Source of the DNA: Flagellimonas marinaquae
Lineage (GTDB): Bacteria > Bacteroidota > Bacteroidia > Flavobacteriales > Flavobacteriaceae
DNA length: 64,000 nucleotides
Direction: 5' to 3'
NCBI RefSeq assembly: GCF_023716465.1
Contig: NZ_CP092415.1
Location: forward strand, 907,501 to 971,500
This document shows positions 45,194 to 53,500 of the stretch, one piece after another. The translations under genes and the position numbers were made by a program. Position 1 is the stretch's first letter; each line of letters starts with the position of its first letter. The notes beneath the pieces were generated by a model. That model was not told where the DNA came from, did not search any database, and saw nothing but the letters and a program-made list of their open reading frames with translations.

Positions 45194-46036
45194 CTACTGC
45201 GCCCTTCGGATATTGAGTATTTGACCTATGGAAATAATATTGCCGTTCAGGTTATTGAGACGGCGCAGTTCCTCGACCGAAATATCGTATCGTTTGGAAA
45301 TTCCGTAAAGTGTATCCCCTTTCTTCACTTCGTGGGTAAACACTTCATATTGTTTGGTATCCCTAACCGTGGACAAGCCATTTTCAACGACCTCTTCATC
45401 GTACTTATGCAAATCGTACCGTTCTATAAGTGCAATCAACTTTTGGGGATACTTGCGGTCGGTGGCATATCCGGCCTGCCGCAAACCATGAGCCCATTTT
45501 TTATAATCGTCCCGTTTATAATTGAACAAAAACGCATAGCGTGAACGTGTGGACAGGAAAATACTATGATCGCGGAAGGAGTACATGGGATGGTTGTATT
45601 TTCTAAAACACTCGCCCTTGGCATCATCGTCGTGAAAATCGAACTCGCCCTGCCAGCCGGCATGGCACTTTATCCCAAAATGATTATTGGTTTTTAGGGT
45701 CAGCTCCCCACGACCGGAGCCACTTTCCAAAATGCCCTGTGCCAAGGTAATACTGGCGGGTATACCATACGCACGCATTTCGTACTGGGCAATCTCGGCA
45801 AAAGTCTCAATATAATCTTGGGTATCCGAAATGGGAAAACGCTCAAAACGCCCGGTATCTTCCGGCATGGGATATAGCCCGGTTTCATCCGTGTTCTCCT
45901 TTGGGGAACTCGTGGGAGTTCTGTCGGAATTACTAATGGTCGGAGCCCCCTTACGGTGGGTACTACGTTTCTTTTTTGCACCACAGCTAGAAAGCAAAAG
46001 CGCCACTATCAATACATAACCTATTCGCCTGATCAT
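45194..46036 (-). CDS. Glucosaminidase lipoprotein with LysM domain
   Basis: This 280-residue lipoprotein has the lipobox LLLSSC (Cys18), a Ser/Thr-rich linker (about 20-60) and a FlgJ-like glucosaminidase domain (about 75-210). The motif LAQGILESGSGRGELTLKTN contains the catalytic Glu, and NNHFGIKCHAGWQGE is typical. It ends in a LysM repeat (about 232-278; HEVKKGDTLYGISKRYDISV). It cuts or remodels peptidoglycan in the periplasm. It starts 4 bp inside the end of the PLP enzyme gene and is probably cotranscribed with it. Confidence 0.93.
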   Translation of the reverse strand: MIRRIGYVLIVALLLSSCGAKKKRSTHRKGAPTISNSDRTPTSSPKENTDETGLYPMPEDTGRFERFPISDTQDYIETFAEIAQYEMRAYGIPASITLAQGILESGSGRGELTLKTNNHFGIKCHAGWQGEFDFHDDDAKGECFRKYNHPMYSFRDHSIFLSTRSRYAFLFNYKRDDYKKWAHGLRQAGYATDRKYPQKLIALIERYDLHKYDEEVVENGLSTVRDTKQYEVFTHEVKKGDTLYGISKRYDISVEELRRLNNLNGNIISIGQILNIRRAQ

Positions 46037-46938
46037 ACGTCCAATAACGGTAAATTCTTCTTTTTCAATACAAGGTTCATGCCTTTTATGCCCTGCAGCC
46101 CCCCTGTATGGATTGCCAAGATTTGGGTTCCTGGTGTAAAAAAATCCTGTTTTATAAGGTCAAAAATACCAAAAAGCATCTTACCTGTGTATATGGGATC
46201 CAGTGGGATGCCTGTTTTTTGTTTAAAAAGATTGATGAACTCGATCAGTTCGGCATTTAATTTGGCGTACCCTCCAAAATGATAATCCATAATAAGGCGC
46301 CATTGACCGTTATGTGAATATTTTTGAATTTCGCGGGTTAAAAAATCACCCTTCAAGGCCGGGAATCCCAACACGGTCTGATGCGCTCTGGATGCATTGA
46401 TAAGCCCTGCCATGGTACCGCCTGTACCCACCGCACTACAGATGTAATCGAATTGAGCATCGGATTCCGTTAAAATTTCGGCACAGCCTTTTACTGCCAA
46501 AGTGTTGGTTCCACCTTCGGGCAACAGATAAAAATCACCGTGCCGCGCTTTCAGATTTTGAAGAAATGACGGCTCATTTTTGAGCCTGTATTCACTTCGG
46601 GACACAAAATGGAACTGCATACCATGTTCATGCGCAAGTTTTAAAGTCGGATTGCTCTGCCATTTGTCCGCCAGTTCTTCGCCACGTATCACCCCTATTG
46701 TTGGTATGCCTTGTTCAAACCCTGCAAAGGCAGTGGCAGCTATATGGTTGGAAAAGGCCCCACCAAAGGTGAGCAAGGTACTTTTGCCCTGTTTTTTGGC
46801 CTCGATCAGGTTATATTTAAGTTTACGGTACTTGTTCCCAGATATAAAGGGATGGATCGTATCCTCTCTTTTCAGGCAAAGGCGAATACCCTTTTCTTTC
46901 AAAAGGGGCAAATCAATATACTGATCGGGTATGTTCAA
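46033..46938 (-). CDS. PLP-dependent enzyme, ACC deaminase/D-cysteine desulfhydrase family
   Basis: This 301-residue enzyme shows the type II PLP fold: FISGNKYRKLKYNLIEAKKQ, with the Schiff-base lysine in the SGNKYRK motif, LTFGGAFSNHIAATAFAG and the phosphate-binding SAVGTGGTMAGL. D-cysteine desulfhydrase is the commoner activity, but the ACC deaminase alternative cannot be excluded by sequence. It is between a small membrane protein gene and the glucosaminidase gene, on the same strand. Confidence 0.88.
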   Translation of the reverse strand: MNIPDQYIDLPLLKEKGIRLCLKREDTIHPFISGNKYRKLKYNLIEAKKQGKSTLLTFGGAFSNHIAATAFAGFEQGIPTIGVIRGEELADKWQSNPTLKLAHEHGMQFHFVSRSEYRLKNEPSFLQNLKARHGDFYLLPEGGTNTLAVKGCAEILTESDAQFDYICSAVGTGGTMAGLINASRAHQTVLGFPALKGDFLTREIQKYSHNGQWRLIMDYHFGGYAKLNAELIEFINLFKQKTGIPLDPIYTGKMLFGIFDLIKQDFFTPGTQILAIHTGGLQGIKGMNLVLKKKNLPLLDV

Positions 46939-46947
46939 TCTAAAAAA

Positions 46948-47277
46948 TTAACGGGTCAGGTACTGCAAAAACCCAAAGGTTTTCCGCTTGGAAAGATACT
47001 GCATATCCTTTTCATTGGTATAGGCTTCCCGTTCAAAACTTATATTCTGGTAGGCACGGTAACTGTCCAAATACAATACCGTACGCAACAACCATTCTGA
47101 AACATAAAGAATATAAAAAGGTAATATGAGCAGTTCCCTTTGTTGTTTTAAATGGATGCGCTCGTGGTTGATGAGCACCTCATCCGCTTTTAAGGAATCT
47201 TCCTTTAGAATAATGAATGGCCAAAGCGAAAGGCCAACATAATTTTTATAAAAGAAATGTTTAAAAACGAGTATCAA
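46948..47277 (-). CDS. Small membrane protein with an HExxH motif
   Basis: This 109-residue protein has hydrophobic segments at about 10-25 and 50-70. It carries NHERIH (H38, E39, H42), a zinc-protease-type motif, and a later SFEREAY with Glu at 82 and 84 that could give the third ligand. It resembles a shortened M56/BlaR1-type peptidase core; I cannot show activity. A TATATTTG -7 box (complement of 47303-47310) is 26 bp from its start. Confidence 0.65.
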   Translation of the reverse strand: MILVFKHFFYKNYVGLSLWPFIILKEDSLKADEVLINHERIHLKQQRELLILPFYILYVSEWLLRTVLYLDSYRAYQNISFEREAYTNEKDMQYLSKRKTFGFLQYLTR

Positions 47278-47429
47278 ATGGTTACTGTCAATTGGTTACC
47301 AACAAATATAACTGCAAAAAGCGCTCAAAATTGGACAGTTACGATAATTCCATCAACAATTTCGGTGAACAACATTGTTTTCAAAATCCTAAATCCTTGG
47401 CAGTTTTGGTGCGAAAGCCTTATTTTTAG

Positions 47430-47609
<180 letters not shown>

Positions 47610-47673
47610 TTTAATTTTCGGCATAATATTTGTGGTCTTTTTAGGGATATCTCAAACAATTAAAAAAAGTACT

Positions 47674-48243
47674 ATGAAAAGTTTAACACGTTTGGCACTT
47701 GCCGTCTTCTGCATCGGGTTTTTAGCTTCTTGTTCCTCTGTTCGGGTCGTTTCCGATTATGATCAGAAAGCTGACTTCAACAATTACAAGAGTTACGCCT
47801 TTTATAAAACCGGAATAGATAAAGCCCAAATTTCCGATTTGGACAAAAAAAGAATCCTGCGCGCCATTGAGGCCGAAATGGGGTCAAGAGGTTTTGTTAA
47901 ATCGGATAAGCCCGATATGCTGATCAGTATATTCACCAAAGAACGCGAACGTGTAGATGTGTACAACAACAACTTTGGCTGGGGCTGGGGTTGGGGCTGG
48001 GGTCCTGCATGGGCCTGGGGCCCGGGTTGGGGCTGGGGAGGCAACAATGTAAGCACAAGCACCGAGGGCTCTCTATATATTGATGTGATCGATGCCAATA
48101 AAAAGGAACTGGTATGGCAAGGTCGTGGAATAGGCACATTGAACAATACCAACAATATTGAAAAGAAAGAACAACGTATCCGTGAATTTGTTTCCCAAAT
48201 TCTCGAGAAATACCCCCCACAAATGACCGTGGCCACCAACTAA
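47674..48243 (+). CDS. DUF4136 lipoprotein with a Gly/Trp-rich insert
   Basis: The ATG at 47674 gives a 189-residue lipoprotein with the lipobox GFLASC (Cys16). The frame is open back to 47539 but that part lacks coding character. The DUF4136 fold is seen in DYDQKADFNNYKSYAFY and the end RIREFVSQILEKYPPQ. A GW-rich tract (about 92-112, nine tryptophans) interrupts the middle. The family is a common envelope lipoprotein of unknown role. Confidence 0.85.
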   Translation: MKSLTRLALAVFCIGFLASCSSVRVVSDYDQKADFNNYKSYAFYKTGIDKAQISDLDKKRILRAIEAEMGSRGFVKSDKPDMLISIFTKERERVDVYNNNFGWGWGWGWGPAWAWGPGWGWGGNNVSTSTEGSLYIDVIDANKKELVWQGRGIGTLNNTNNIEKKEQRIREFVSQILEKYPPQMTVATN

Positions 48244-48250
48244 AATTTAG

Positions 48251-48273
48251 ACCGCCCTTTAGGGCGGTTTTTT
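48251..48273 (+). terminator. Terminator after the DUF4136 gene
   Basis: The stem ACCGCCC / GGGCGGT with a TTTA loop is followed by six Ts. Confidence 0.9.
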
Positions 48274-48345
48274 ATTGCGCTTAACGATTCTTAAGAAAAT
48301 ATCCTATATCGATTTCGTATATTTAGGTCGCATAAAAATTGACCT

Positions 48346-50097
48346 ATGAACTACGAATCCAATCCAATTCTGGACAAACTCCCAAAACACCTAAAACAAT
48401 TCATAAAGCCCCAAAATTATGAAGAGTACACGGCTATAGATCAGGCTGTTTGGCGTTATGTTATGCGCAAGAATGTAGATTATTTGAGCAAAGTGGCCCA
48501 TAAATCTTATGTAGATGGCCTAAAAAAGACCGGAATTTCCATTGACCACATTCCCAATATGTATGGCATGAACCGAATCTTGAAAGAAATTGGTTGGGCA
48601 GCCGTTGCTGTGGACGGATTTATCCCGCCTTCGGCCTTTATGGAGTTCCAGGCTTATAACGTACTCGTAATCGCATCGGACATTCGACAACTTGAAAACA
48701 TCGAATATACCCCTGCCCCGGATATTATCCACGAAGGTGCCGGACATGCCCCTATTATCGCCAATCCAGAATATGCGGAATACTTGCGTAGATTCGGGGA
48801 AATTGGCTGCAAGGCGATTTCCAGTGCCAAAGACTACGAACTCTATAATGCGGTTCGCCATCTTTCAATAATAAAAGAGGCACATGGAACTCCTCAAAGT
48901 GAGATAGAAGAAGCGGAAGAACACATTGAACATCTACAAAAAAATATGGGCGAGCCCAGTGAAATGGCGCTTATCCGAAACCTGCACTGGTGGACAGTGG
49001 AATATGGCCTCATCGGAACTGTGGACAACCCAAAAATTTATGGAGCGGGACTACTTTCCTCTATTGGCGAAAGTGCTTGGTGCATGACGGACAAGGTGAA
49101 AAAAATTCCCTACTCCATCGAAGCGGCACATACCGAATTCGACATTACCAAACCTCAACCCCAGCTTTTTGTAACCCCCGATTTTGCCTTTTTGAGCCAG
49201 GTACTGGAAGACTTTGCCAACACCATGGCCGTGCGGACGGGAGGTCTGGCAGGGATTAAAAAATTGATAGCCTCCAAAGCACTCGGCACTATTGAACTGA
49301 GCACTGGTCTGCAAATCTCGGGAGAGTTCAGCAACGTGATCGAAAATAACGCGAAACCGATCTACATACAGACCAACAGCGGAACTGCACTGGCCTATCG
49401 AGAAAAAGAACTTGTTGGGCACAGTATAGCCCACCATGCCGAAGGTTTTGGTTCACCGATCGGTAAATTGAAAGGTATCAATATCGCGATCGAAGATATG
49501 GGGCCAAGAGACCTTAAGGCCTACAAAATATATGAAGGTGAACAGATAACCCTCGAATTTGAAGGTGGAATTAAAGTAACGGGGACCATTGTTACCGGAA
49601 CCCGTAATCTAATGGGCAAAATCATATTGATAACATTTGAAAACTGCACGGTTACGCATGGCGACAATGTGTTGTTCCAACCCGACTGGGGTTTGTACCA
49701 CATGGCTGTTGGCCAAAATATTGTTTCGGCCTACAACGGCCCTGCCGACCTGAACAGCTTTAATTTAATGAGCCATCAAATCACAGAAAGTACCATCAAA
49801 CCCAAGAAAAGCGAAAAAAGATTACAACTGGAGTTATTTTATAAACAAGTGAGGGAGTTTAGGGAAGGAATAAATACCACAATTTCCCGAAACAAGGTAT
49901 TAAAAGCCTTAAAAAAGGACCATCCAAAGGACTGGTTACTGCCGGTAGAATTGTATGAACTTGCCAAGCAGGACAATAATCGGGCTTTTCAGAAAGAGAT
50001 TATGGAACACTTGGAGCACATTAAGCAGGATAATCCAAAAGTAGGCCATTTGATCGATGATGGACTACAGCTTTTGGATACAGCATTGGTAAGCTAA
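48346..50097 (+). CDS. Aromatic amino acid hydroxylase (phenylalanine 4-hydroxylase-like)
   Basis: The 583-residue enzyme has the iron site H129 and H134 in DIIHEGAGHAP and E219 in HWWTVEYGLIG. Using pterin and oxygen it would convert phenylalanine to tyrosine. The catalytic domain covers about 20-330. A further 250 residues follow, with beta-rich segments such as GEQITLEFEGGIKVTGTIV, much longer than the 260-residue proteobacterial enzymes but usual in flavobacteria as I recall. Its stop overlaps the convergent M61-like gene by 4 bp, leaving no terminator. Confidence 0.93.
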   Translation: MNYESNPILDKLPKHLKQFIKPQNYEEYTAIDQAVWRYVMRKNVDYLSKVAHKSYVDGLKKTGISIDHIPNMYGMNRILKEIGWAAVAVDGFIPPSAFMEFQAYNVLVIASDIRQLENIEYTPAPDIIHEGAGHAPIIANPEYAEYLRRFGEIGCKAISSAKDYELYNAVRHLSIIKEAHGTPQSEIEEAEEHIEHLQKNMGEPSEMALIRNLHWWTVEYGLIGTVDNPKIYGAGLLSSIGESAWCMTDKVKKIPYSIEAAHTEFDITKPQPQLFVTPDFAFLSQVLEDFANTMAVRTGGLAGIKKLIASKALGTIELSTGLQISGEFSNVIENNAKPIYIQTNSGTALAYREKELVGHSIAHHAEGFGSPIGKLKGINIAIEDMGPRDLKAYKIYEGEQITLEFEGGIKVTGTIVTGTRNLMGKIILITFENCTVTHGDNVLFQPDWGLYHMAVGQNIVSAYNGPADLNSFNLMSHQITESTIKPKKSEKRLQLELFYKQVREFREGINTTISRNKVLKALKKDHPKDWLLPVELYELAKQDNNRAFQKEIMEHLEHIKQDNPKVGHLIDDGLQLLDTALVS

Positions 50098-51776
50098 AAT
50101 CCAAGCTTTTCGATATTTTCTAAAGCGGGCTTCAATTGGGGTACCGCTGCTTTTGTTACCGGGTAATACGATATATTGAACTCCTCACCGTTTCTTCGGA
50201 GGCCCAGCTCAACTTTATGATCAATATTGCCTTGCCAAATGCTTCGGGAAAATACCTCATCACCTTCTCGGACACCTGCTTCCCAAGCCTTGCTTCCGTC
50301 TGTTACGCTTGCAATTTCCTTTCGGTCATCGGTAAATTTAAATCCCAACTCGTAAATATCACTTTCCGTACTGTATTCCAATGCCAGTGCATCAAACAAT
50401 GCTACCAAATCCACTTTTTGCCCTTCTTCAATATACTTTTGGAAAACCGATTCAAAATCACCATCCCAAAACCCATCCATCACTTGAATGAAATAATCAT
50501 GGGTCAGTTTTTGGTCCTTAGTGGCGGCATCGGCATAGATCTGATGCATTACATGGTCCAAACTTTGGCTGCCATCACCTATTTGTTGAATTTTCTGATC
50601 AAGGTAAAAGGCAAAAATCGCCCCTCGCCAATAGGGCAGTTTGGAATACTCATAATCGGACCAAAAGTTATCGTAGTTGATTTCAGCATTGGGTACCTCG
50701 CTTATCGATGATGCGTATAGATCTCTAATAGTACGGTTGATTTCTTGAACAAAAAAAGCACCGTCCAGCCCATTGATCTTGTTTTTCGCAATATTCTTAT
50801 AGGTATAATATTCGGTAAACCCCTCACTGAACCAATATTGTTCTTCCTCGTTATCGTTGGTTATGGTATGCCCGATCCAATTGTGCATTAACTCGTGGTT
50901 GAAGAGATACACCATTTGACCAATATCGGTCTGATCGTTGTTGGAAACCGATGTTGCAAAGGAATTGGTTAGACCAGTACCTTGAAAACTACTGCCGTTT
51001 TCCTGCGGAAAGGGTTGCAGGGTAACTGTAAAATAGTCTTGGGAATGATCGTTCCAAAAGTTTCGCTGACAGGTCAAGGTCTTTTCCAAAACCAGAAAAA
51101 CGTCTTCATCCGCAAAAGGAATCCAATCGCCTCGGGTGGCCAAGCTGACCCTGTTCCCTTGTATTTGCCCCTCATAAATTCTAAAATCACCTCCAACAAA
51201 AATGGCGCTATTGAACAAATCCATATCCTGGTTTTGTAATAGTTGCATTTTCTTATTACTCCCAAAACTGTTGTGAACAACATAATCTTTCCCAAAAGAT
51301 GTCCAATCCAAGACAATATCCATGCTATGCTTTGCATTTTCCGGCACCATGAACAAATTATGGGAAAACACATGGAAATAATCTGAATTGATAATAGGTC
51401 GGTATATTTCCCGAGTTGAAATTTCTCCTTCAAAATCCTGTTTAAGAAAATATTCAAACTCCAATTTTTTCACCCCTTTAGGATGCATTAATACAATCCG
51501 ACCACTATCCACATCTTTTTCAACCACGCCTTCTACATTTAAAAGTTCCATACGGCCAAGTGTTTTAAACAGGTCTTCTTCGCCCCATGCTTCGTTGGGA
51601 AAAGAAAGCAATGTAGTGCCGTCCGAACTGGCCTCTAAGGTCATTTTTATTTTAAGTTGCGGAATACTATCTACCAACACAGCAGAAATTTCGTAGCTGA
51701 TATCGGATTCTGGTTTTTGCTGACAGGAAACAAAAATTATGGCTAAAAGGGCGGTTAGCAGTACTCTTTTAAACAT
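50094..51776 (-). CDS. M61-type aminopeptidase lipoprotein with PDZ domain
   Basis: This 560-residue lipoprotein has Cys18 in IIFVSC. The gluzincin site is HELMH (H294, E295, H298) with the third ligand E318 in WFSEGFTEYY. The N-terminal half is beta-rich. The C terminus (about 480-545) is PDZ-like (AWEAGVREGDEVFSRSIW). It is probably a surface or periplasmic protease of the M61 family; M1 is a less likely reading. It is convergent with the hydroxylase gene. Confidence 0.88.
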   Translation of the reverse strand: MFKRVLLTALLAIIFVSCQQKPESDISYEISAVLVDSIPQLKIKMTLEASSDGTTLLSFPNEAWGEEDLFKTLGRMELLNVEGVVEKDVDSGRIVLMHPKGVKKLEFEYFLKQDFEGEISTREIYRPIINSDYFHVFSHNLFMVPENAKHSMDIVLDWTSFGKDYVVHNSFGSNKKMQLLQNQDMDLFNSAIFVGGDFRIYEGQIQGNRVSLATRGDWIPFADEDVFLVLEKTLTCQRNFWNDHSQDYFTVTLQPFPQENGSSFQGTGLTNSFATSVSNNDQTDIGQMVYLFNHELMHNWIGHTITNDNEEEQYWFSEGFTEYYTYKNIAKNKINGLDGAFFVQEINRTIRDLYASSISEVPNAEINYDNFWSDYEYSKLPYWRGAIFAFYLDQKIQQIGDGSQSLDHVMHQIYADAATKDQKLTHDYFIQVMDGFWDGDFESVFQKYIEEGQKVDLVALFDALALEYSTESDIYELGFKFTDDRKEIASVTDGSKAWEAGVREGDEVFSRSIWQGNIDHKVELGLRRNGEEFNISYYPVTKAAVPQLKPALENIEKLGF

Positions 51777-51832
51777 GGTTTTGATTGATTGATGTATCTA
51801 TAAAGACGCAAAAATGGTCGAAATGTGACACC

Positions 51833-52447
51833 TCAATCCAAAATATTTTTCAATTGTACGGTATTTTCCACTGGGGTATTTTTATATACCAACGTCCATC
51901 CCATGGAATCGGTCAGCACCAAAATGCGTGAAAGTTCGCTCAACAATCGGTTCTCTGCGTTCGATCGTAAGGATGAGGCTTCTATTTTCTTCATCAAGGA
52001 CTGTTTCACATTTTGTTTAATGGCATTATAATCCCCTGCATTAAATGGATTCAAGTAATCTGCGGTAACATCGTAATATTCAAAATCAGGATTAATGGTA
52101 ATTTCCGGCTCCGGAATGTACCTTAAGGTCAATACTTTATTTTCCCGATCAACATCGTAATCGATCTTGGACATATCGTATGCCACGGACACATCGGCAT
52201 TGACCACCACCAAAGCTTTTTTATTTGCCGTTATCAATGGGCCGAACAGTTCTTTGGAGTCTTTGTAATTGTACACTTCGGCAAAATGACCTTCGGTGAC
52301 CACCAATTTGGACACATTGCGCAGTTCTTGCTGGATCAGCATGGAGTTTTCTTCCAGTATGGTCTTTTGGGAACGATCTTCCGTACACGATTTATAAATT
52401 AACACGGAGGCCAACGCAATCACCGCCCCAACTAGGATTTTCTTCAT
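51833..52447 (-). CDS. DUF4230 protein
   Basis: This 204-residue protein has one N-terminal hydrophobic segment (about 4-18, VGAVIALASVLIYKSC) that could be an anchor or lipobox-like signal. The DUF4230 body contains ALVVVNADVSVAYDMSKIDY and IPEPEITINPDFEYYDV. The gene abuts the GSCFA gene with no spacer, so they are one transcript. The role of DUF4230 is unknown. Confidence 0.87.
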   Translation of the reverse strand: MKKILVGAVIALASVLIYKSCTEDRSQKTILEENSMLIQQELRNVSKLVVTEGHFAEVYNYKDSKELFGPLITANKKALVVVNADVSVAYDMSKIDYDVDRENKVLTLRYIPEPEITINPDFEYYDVTADYLNPFNAGDYNAIKQNVKQSLMKKIEASSLRSNAENRLLSELSRILVLTDSMGWTLVYKNTPVENTVQLKNILD

Positions 52448-53410
52448 TTAACTGAATTTCATGAAAGGATACCTTTCTTGAAGATACGTAATTTTTGTTC
52501 GGAGCGATGTTTTAAACTTTTGATGGGCATCAGAATCCGGGTTGAACGGTCGATGTAGCAACCCTTTTTGTACAGAATCTACCTTATCCATCACGGCATA
52601 TGAATTTGAAGTAATCCAGACCGATTTAAACTTTTCCCAAATGTAATCCACTGCTAACTGATTGGGATGCACCATATCCGTTCCATAAAATCGATAATCA
52701 CGAAGCTCGTCCATCATAATTTCATAAGACGGAAAATACCCAGGGCCTCTAGACTGCGTTCGAGATGACAATAACGAATGGACTGCGGCTATCAGATGTG
52801 CCTTGCTTCGCTGGTTTTCCACAAAACCATCTTTTAAATGGCGGACAGGAGAAACCGTGAAAATAATTTGTGCCTTGGGGTTTACCTTTGTTATATTGTC
52901 TACAATCGAATCCAGACAAGATTCAATTGCCTCGATACTCAACAATTTTTTTGCAAACTGTTTTTGGGGCACTTTATGGCAATTGGCCACTATTTTGTTG
53001 GAATTCAAATATTCATAGACCCAAGCCGTTCCCAAAGTAATGATGATATGGGATGACACCCCCAACCAAGTCTCGGTTTCCTTCAACCTTTGGTTCAGTA
53101 TTTGTAACAACGCTTCGGGATTATCGGAACGCAAATCGGAATGCGCGTCGAAACAACGCCAAATCCCATCCTGCTCAAAAATCTCTTCTAGCTTGTAATC
53201 CCTTCTTTCTTTTAGGGCTCTTTCAATTAAATTCTCAATGGCCAAAGGATGGAACAATATCCCAAAAGGATTCTGAAGTTGTTGAAACTGGAAATAGTCC
53301 AACTTAGCCCCCATATTCTCAACAAAACAAGAACCTAAAAGCACCAATTTATTTTGATAATCTATTGGATTATCACTAGGGCTTAAAGGTATTTTGGTTT
53401 GTAGTTCCAT
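52448..53410 (-). CDS. GSCFA domain protein
   Basis: The ATG at 53410 gives 320 residues and starts MELQTKIPLSPSDNPIDYQN. The GSCFA motif is in VLLGSCFVENMG, and VSPVRHLKDGFVENQRSKAH and YFYGTDMVHPNQLA-like blocks (YGTDMVHPNQLAVDYIW) follow, as in SGNH-type hydrolases. An insert at about residues 212-223 (SSRTQSRGPG) is encoded by a REP-like repeat in frame. Function is probably an esterase or acyl-transfer enzyme, with the substrate unknown. Confidence 0.88.
   Translation of the reverse strand: MELQTKIPLSPSDNPIDYQNKLVLLGSCFVENMGAKLDYFQFQQLQNPFGILFHPLAIENLIERALKERRDYKLEEIFEQDGIWRCFDAHSDLRSDNPEALLQILNQRLKETETWLGVSSHIIITLGTAWVYEYLNSNKIVANCHKVPQKQFAKKLLSIEAIESCLDSIVDNITKVNPKAQIIFTVSPVRHLKDGFVENQRSKAHLIAAVHSLLSSRTQSRGPGYFPSYEIMMDELRDYRFYGTDMVHPNQLAVDYIWEKFKSVWITSNSYAVMDKVDSVQKGLLHRPFNPDSDAHQKFKTSLRTKITYLQERYPFMKFS
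52743..52774. repeat. REP-like repeat fragment inside the GSCFA gene
   Basis: On the minus strand the stretch contains TGTCATCTCGAACGCAGTCT and then AGAGG, the typical word of dispersed flavobacterial intergenic repeats. Its length keeps the reading frame open and adds about ten residues to the protein just before the conserved YFPSYEIMMDELRDY block. Confidence 0.55.
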
Positions 53411-53500
53411 CGAATTATAAATGTTAGTTCGAGAGCAGTCGAGAACATCATGGCAACACATCACACCTATGCACGATGCGACAAAGGAATTCTCAGGAAA

